Positions 61,001 through 64,000 of a stretch of 64,000 nt of DNA are shown here, one piece after another. The stretch lies in contig JACMJZ010000025.1 in NCBI GenBank assembly GCA_014380365.1, forward strand, positions 310,001 to 374,000, given 5' to 3'. The stretch's first letter is position 1, and every line of letters begins with the position of its first letter. This stretch comes from Pyrinomonadaceae bacterium (GTDB lineage: Bacteria; Acidobacteriota; Blastocatellia; Pyrinomonadales; Pyrinomonadaceae). Position numbers and translations under genes: made by a program. A model generated the notes under the pieces. That model ran no database searches. It worked only from the letters and a program-made list of their open reading frames with translations, and was not told the DNA's origin.

Positions 61001-61960
61001 TCACGGCCGGAGGAACACCTTCAAGACGCCCTTCTTGCCCGCCCGCTCCATCGCATGGACGCCTTTGTCGAGCGAATACTCTTCGCTGATTAAACTGTCA
61101 ATATCAATCGCGCCCTTCTTCAGTAGATCAAGCGCGGGCTGAAAGCGGCCGCAGCGTGAACCCACAATTGAGATCTCATCAACCACCAGCCGAACCTGAT
61201 CAATTGACGCCGGATCTGCCCCAGCGAAAGTTGACTTCAACACCAGCGTTCCGCGAGGCCGCAGTAGCTCCATGGCCGTGGCGAAGCCGGAAGCCGAGCC
61301 TGAGGCTTCCACCACGACATCAAATTCTCGCCTTCGCTTGGCTGCTTCGCGCGGTAGGGATGTTTCAATTCCACGCCGCTCTGCAATCCGTAGTTTCTCC
61401 GCGTGCTTGCCAACTACGAAAACCGGCGCTCCGCTCAAGGCAATCACTTGCGCGCAGAGCAGGCCCAATTTTCCGTCGCCAATGACAGCAACTCGACTGT
61501 TTTTGTTTATCTTCACACGCTCAAGGATGCCGCAGGCGGCGGCGAGCGGTTCGGTGAAAACAGCATGCTCGTCCTCAATCAAATCCGGCACTGCGATGAG
61601 GTTTGCTAGAGGCAGTCGCAAAAACTCGGCATGAGCGCCGTCTCTGCCGAGGATTCCCAGAACAGTTCGGTTGGGACAGTGGCGGGGATCATCAGCCTTA
61701 CATAGATCACATTTTCCGCATCCGGCATTGATCTCACCCACGACGCGCTGACCCAACATCGCGTCTCCGGGAGATTCCTCAACCACACCCACGAATTCGT
61801 GACCGATAGTCCCTTTGAATCCAGCATAGCCGCCTGCGATCTCCAGATCCGTATTGCAAATACCCGAGAGGTGAACGCGTACCAATGCCTCCTCGCCGCA
61901 CGTTGGCTTCTCGATCTCGCGAAGCCGAAGTTTCTTTCGTTCAACTCTAAGGGCTTTCAT
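61001..61960 (-). CDS. Zinc-dependent medium-chain alcohol dehydrogenase
   Basis: 319 residues. Catalytic Zn residues: SGICNTDLEIAGGY (Cys) and IGHEFVGVV (His, Glu). The structural Zn lobe has GCGKCDLCKADDPRHC (four Cys). The cofactor site is RVAVIGDGKLGLLCAQV. It is slightly short for the family (usually about 340-350) but ends in a typical HAMERAGKKGVLKVFL. It oxidises a secondary alcohol or polyol; L-threonine or sorbitol dehydrogenase-like enzymes are the nearest types. Confidence 0.9.
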   Translation of the reverse strand: MKALRVERKKLRLREIEKPTCGEEALVRVHLSGICNTDLEIAGGYAGFKGTIGHEFVGVVEESPGDAMLGQRVVGEINAGCGKCDLCKADDPRHCPNRTVLGILGRDGAHAEFLRLPLANLIAVPDLIEDEHAVFTEPLAAACGILERVKINKNSRVAVIGDGKLGLLCAQVIALSGAPVFVVGKHAEKLRIAERRGIETSLPREAAKRRREFDVVVEASGSASGFATAMELLRPRGTLVLKSTFAGADPASIDQVRLVVDEISIVGSRCGRFQPALDLLKKGAIDIDSLISEEYSLDKGVHAMERAGKKGVLKVFLRP

Positions 61961-61966
61961 AAAGCA

Positions 61967-62080
61967 GATGTTAGATGATAGATGTCAGATGTTGGACGGG
62001 AAGCTGGAATGAATTAATGGAGTCGACCGCGCATGTTCCGGATGTTCTAACTAACATCTAGCATCCAGCATCTGACATCT
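61967..62080. repeat. AGATGTT-type heptamers in inverted orientation
   Basis: AGATGTTAGATGATAGATGT (61967-61986) and more 7-bp steps are mirrored by ACATCTAGCATCCAGCATCT (62052-62071) and then GACATCT. The block resembles the one at 57458-57542. It lies between two minus-strand genes. Confidence 0.7.
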
Positions 62081-62083
62081 GCG

Positions 62084-62611
62084 TCAAAAGCTTCTGGCGC
62101 GGGTGTAGACGTTCTGCGAAGTGAGCTCGACGGTTTGTTTGCGTCCGCCGACGCTGATAGGCAGACGCCATTCCAATTCTTCTTCGCCTTCCAGCCGAGC
62201 GTGCACCCACCAGTTTCCTGCGCTGACCACAACCAATCCCTGTCCTTGTTTGTCCAACCTCGTGGTAATAGTTCGACGACCTCCCATGCGTTCACTTAGA
62301 AAGTCGTCGAAGCGTTTACCTGCGCGGCGCTCAGTAAAATATTCGTGCCGCACTGCCACGACATCGACAGGATAAAGTTCCACCGGGATGTCCAGTGCTC
62401 CAGTTCCCATCGCGCCAGACTGGCGAAGTACAATCTGTAATGCTGTGTCGCCGTTTGTGGCTTGCGACGCGTCAGCTGGTTGGTGCGGCAACGCGCTGTA
62501 GACCCACCAACCTGCTGCGAAGAGCGCGACGATCAATCCCGCGCGAAGCAGTAGAGTCAGGAGACGATAGAAATTACTGGTAGACTTCACGGCGATAATC
62601 AGTACCGACAT
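62084..62611 (-). CDS. Membrane-anchored protein, unknown
   Basis: 175 residues. One N-terminal span (LLTLLLRAGLIVALFAAGWWVY), then about 135 extracytoplasmic residues with beta character (TALQIVLRQSG, DIPVELYPVDVVAV, GLVVVSAGNWWVHARLEG, LEWRLPISVGG). It does not match a family I know. The C-terminal part, with strands and WWVHARLEG, might be a ligand-binding sandwich. Confidence 0.55.
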   Translation of the reverse strand: MSVLIIAVKSTSNFYRLLTLLLRAGLIVALFAAGWWVYSALPHQPADASQATNGDTALQIVLRQSGAMGTGALDIPVELYPVDVVAVRHEYFTERRAGKRFDDFLSERMGGRRTITTRLDKQGQGLVVVSAGNWWVHARLEGEEELEWRLPISVGGRKQTVELTSQNVYTRARSF

Positions 62612-62811
62612 TCCCGTCTGTCTGGCACAGACGAACCGAACAGGTTGGAACTAATGATACCGAAGCCAAGATATTTTTGGTATGCGCGAGCGTTACATTG
62701 GCGAATCTGAAGTTTGCTAATGCCTCTCGTCATGAGTTGAAAGCTTAGGGAATGAGAAGTAAGCTCGGAGACGTAAACTGTAAGCGAACAGCGGACGGTA
62801 GTGAGGAACTG

Positions 62812-64000
62812 GTGGACATAACTCTCGACAAATTCCGTGATGAGTGCGGCGTCTTCGGCATTTACGGCCATGCTGACGCAGCTCGCCTAACTTATCTTGG
62901 GCTCTATGCGCTACAGCATCGCGGTCAGGAATCCTGTGGCATTGTTTCGTCGAACGGAGCGGAGCTGCGTCAGGAACGCGCGATGGGCCACGTCGCAGAT
63001 GCGTTCGATCAATCGACGTTGGATCGTTTGACTGGCGCCAACGCGATCGGCCACGTTCGTTATTCGACGGCCGGAGAAGTTTCTATTCGCGAGGCCCAGC
63101 CTTTTCTGGTTACCTGTCAGCACGGTCAAATCGCCGTTTGCCACAACGGCAACCTGCCTTTCGCACGTGAGGAGCGACGCAGACTCGAACAGGAAGGCGC
63201 AATTTTTTCCGCGACTTCAGACACGGAAGTGATTCTCCACGGCGTCGCGAGATCGAAAGCAGCGTCTGTGCGAGAGGCGATACCCGAAGTTTTGCGCGAC
63301 ACGGAAGGCGCGTTTTCCATGCTGTTTCTGACGCCCCGGGAGCTGATAGCCATTCGCGACCCACGCGGCTTTCGACCCCTTGCATTGGGCCGCCTGGGAG
63401 ATGCCTGGGTAGTCGCCTCAGAAACTTGCGCGTTTGATCTAATCGATGCGCAGTACGTGCGCGACGTCGAGCCAGGCGAGATGATCGTGATCGACGGCGA
63501 TGGTTTGCGTTCATCGCATCCACTGGAGAAACAAAAATCCTCGATGTGCTTGTTTGAGCACGTGTATTTCGCCCGGCCGGATTCGCTTATCTACGGCCAT
63601 TCGGTAAATGAATCGCGGCACAAGATGGGCAAACGCCTGGCCATCGAGCAACCTACGGATGCAGACCTGGTCGTGCCCGTGCCTGACTCCGGGACCGTCG
63701 CAGCCATCGGATATTCGGCGCAGAGCGGGATTAGTTTTCGTTTTGGTTTAGTACGCAATCATTACGTGGGCCGCACGTTCATCGAGCCGCGACAGTCGAT
63801 CCGCTCATTCGGCGTCCGCATCAAACTGAATCCCGTTCGTCACCTGATCGAAGGCAAACGAGTAGTGTTAATTGACGACTCGATTGTGCGTGGGACGACT
63901 TCAAAAAAGATTGTGAGGATGGTGCGCGAAGCGGGCGCTAAAGAGATCCACTTGCGCATCAGTTGCCCGCCGACGATCAGTCCCTGCTACTACGGGATCG
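62812..64000 (+). CDS. purF: Amidophosphoribosyltransferase, 3' end beyond the window
   Basis: 396 codons are visible before the window ends. DECGVFGIYGH exposes the Ntn nucleophile Cys after propeptide removal. LQHRGQESCGIV, GHVRYSTAGE, VCHNGNLPF and SDTEVILHGVA form the glutaminase. CLFEHVYFARPDSLIYG and the PRPP loop VVLIDDSIVRGTTSKKIV form the transferase. It catalyses the first step of purine synthesis. The GTG at 62812 gives an 11-residue propeptide, like the Bacillus enzyme, and is preceded by GAGGA; an in-frame ATG at 62752 would give 31 residues. Likely start of a pur gene group continuing to the right. Confidence 0.93.
   Translation, partial: MDITLDKFRDECGVFGIYGHADAARLTYLGLYALQHRGQESCGIVSSNGAELRQERAMGHVADAFDQSTLDRLTGANAIGHVRYSTAGEVSIREAQPFLVTCQHGQIAVCHNGNLPFAREERRRLEQEGAIFSATSDTEVILHGVARSKAASVREAIPEVLRDTEGAFSMLFLTPRELIAIRDPRGFRPLALGRLGDAWVVASETCAFDLIDAQYVRDVEPGEMIVIDGDGLRSSHPLEKQKSSMCLFEHVYFARPDSLIYGHSVNESRHKMGKRLAIEQPTDADLVVPVPDSGTVAAIGYSAQSGISFRFGLVRNHYVGRTFIEPRQSIRSFGVRIKLNPVRHLIEGKRVVLIDDSIVRGTTSKKIVRMVREAGAKEIHLRISCPPTISPCYYGI

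Noticed and set aside
62752-62811. ATG start for purF with a 31-residue propeptide
   Set aside because: Possible, but the GTG at 62812 gives the usual 11-residue propeptide and has GAGGA upstream; not fully excluded.

Overview
The window is about 64 kb of moderately GC-rich bacterial chromosome with no rRNA or tRNA that I can see. The best guess for the source is an Acidobacteriota of the class Blastocatellia. This is an inference from a DUF4214-tailed secreted protein, a DksA-finger/PP2C phosphatase fusion, a QueF/Dxs/TlyA/NadK housekeeping set, and many dispersed palindromic and heptameric intergenic repeats. It was not tested by phylogeny.

Region 1 (1-6.2 kb) is stress response and arsenic. 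It holds a SpoIIE-type phosphatase fused to a degenerate DksA finger and an arsR/arsN1/arsI organoarsenical resistance cluster. A 3.2-kb IS1595-type mobile element (1654-4883) is inserted between arsR and arsN1. It has 32-bp inverted ends, a likely target duplication, a transposase and four passenger genes: a DUF3800 protein, an XRE regulator and two unknowns.

Region 2 (6.2-23.1 kb) is mixed core metabolism: a Spy/CpxP-like protein, dxs, tlyA, nadK, a dicarboxylate/amino-acid symporter, a rhomboid protease, queF, a ParE-type toxin-antitoxin pair, an MFS transporter, a Klenow-like DNA polymerase without 5' nuclease, an APC permease, and a DUF4258/YgiT-finger pair. A 22-unit, strictly 21-bp tandem array lies directly upstream of the symporter.

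Region 3 (23.2-55.6 kb) is a surface-polysaccharide locus. It contains a UDP-sugar dehydrogenase, a UDP-GlcNAc 2-epimerase, a heparinase II/III-family protein, two asparagine-synthase-type amidotransferases, an SDR, a GT2-GT4 fusion, a Wzm/Wzt ABC exporter, two methyltransferases, further GT2/GT4/GT39 glycosyltransferases, a large secreted GH2 enzyme and a bi-domain oxidoreductase. A likely reading is synthesis of a polymer carrying amidated, methylated uronic or acetamido sugars with ABC export. A 1213-residue secreted propeller/c-haem/DUF4214 protein sits inside the locus.

Region 4 (55.7-64 kb) holds a lone response regulator, alanine dehydrogenase, an aldehyde dehydrogenase, a Do-type protease, a zinc-type dehydrogenase, an unknown membrane-anchored protein and the start of purF, which runs off the window.

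Gene junctions, especially convergent ones, repeatedly carry long palindromes. Some of these provide the stop codons of the flanking genes. With the 7-bp and 21-bp tandem repeats, they are the most distinctive non-coding structure here.
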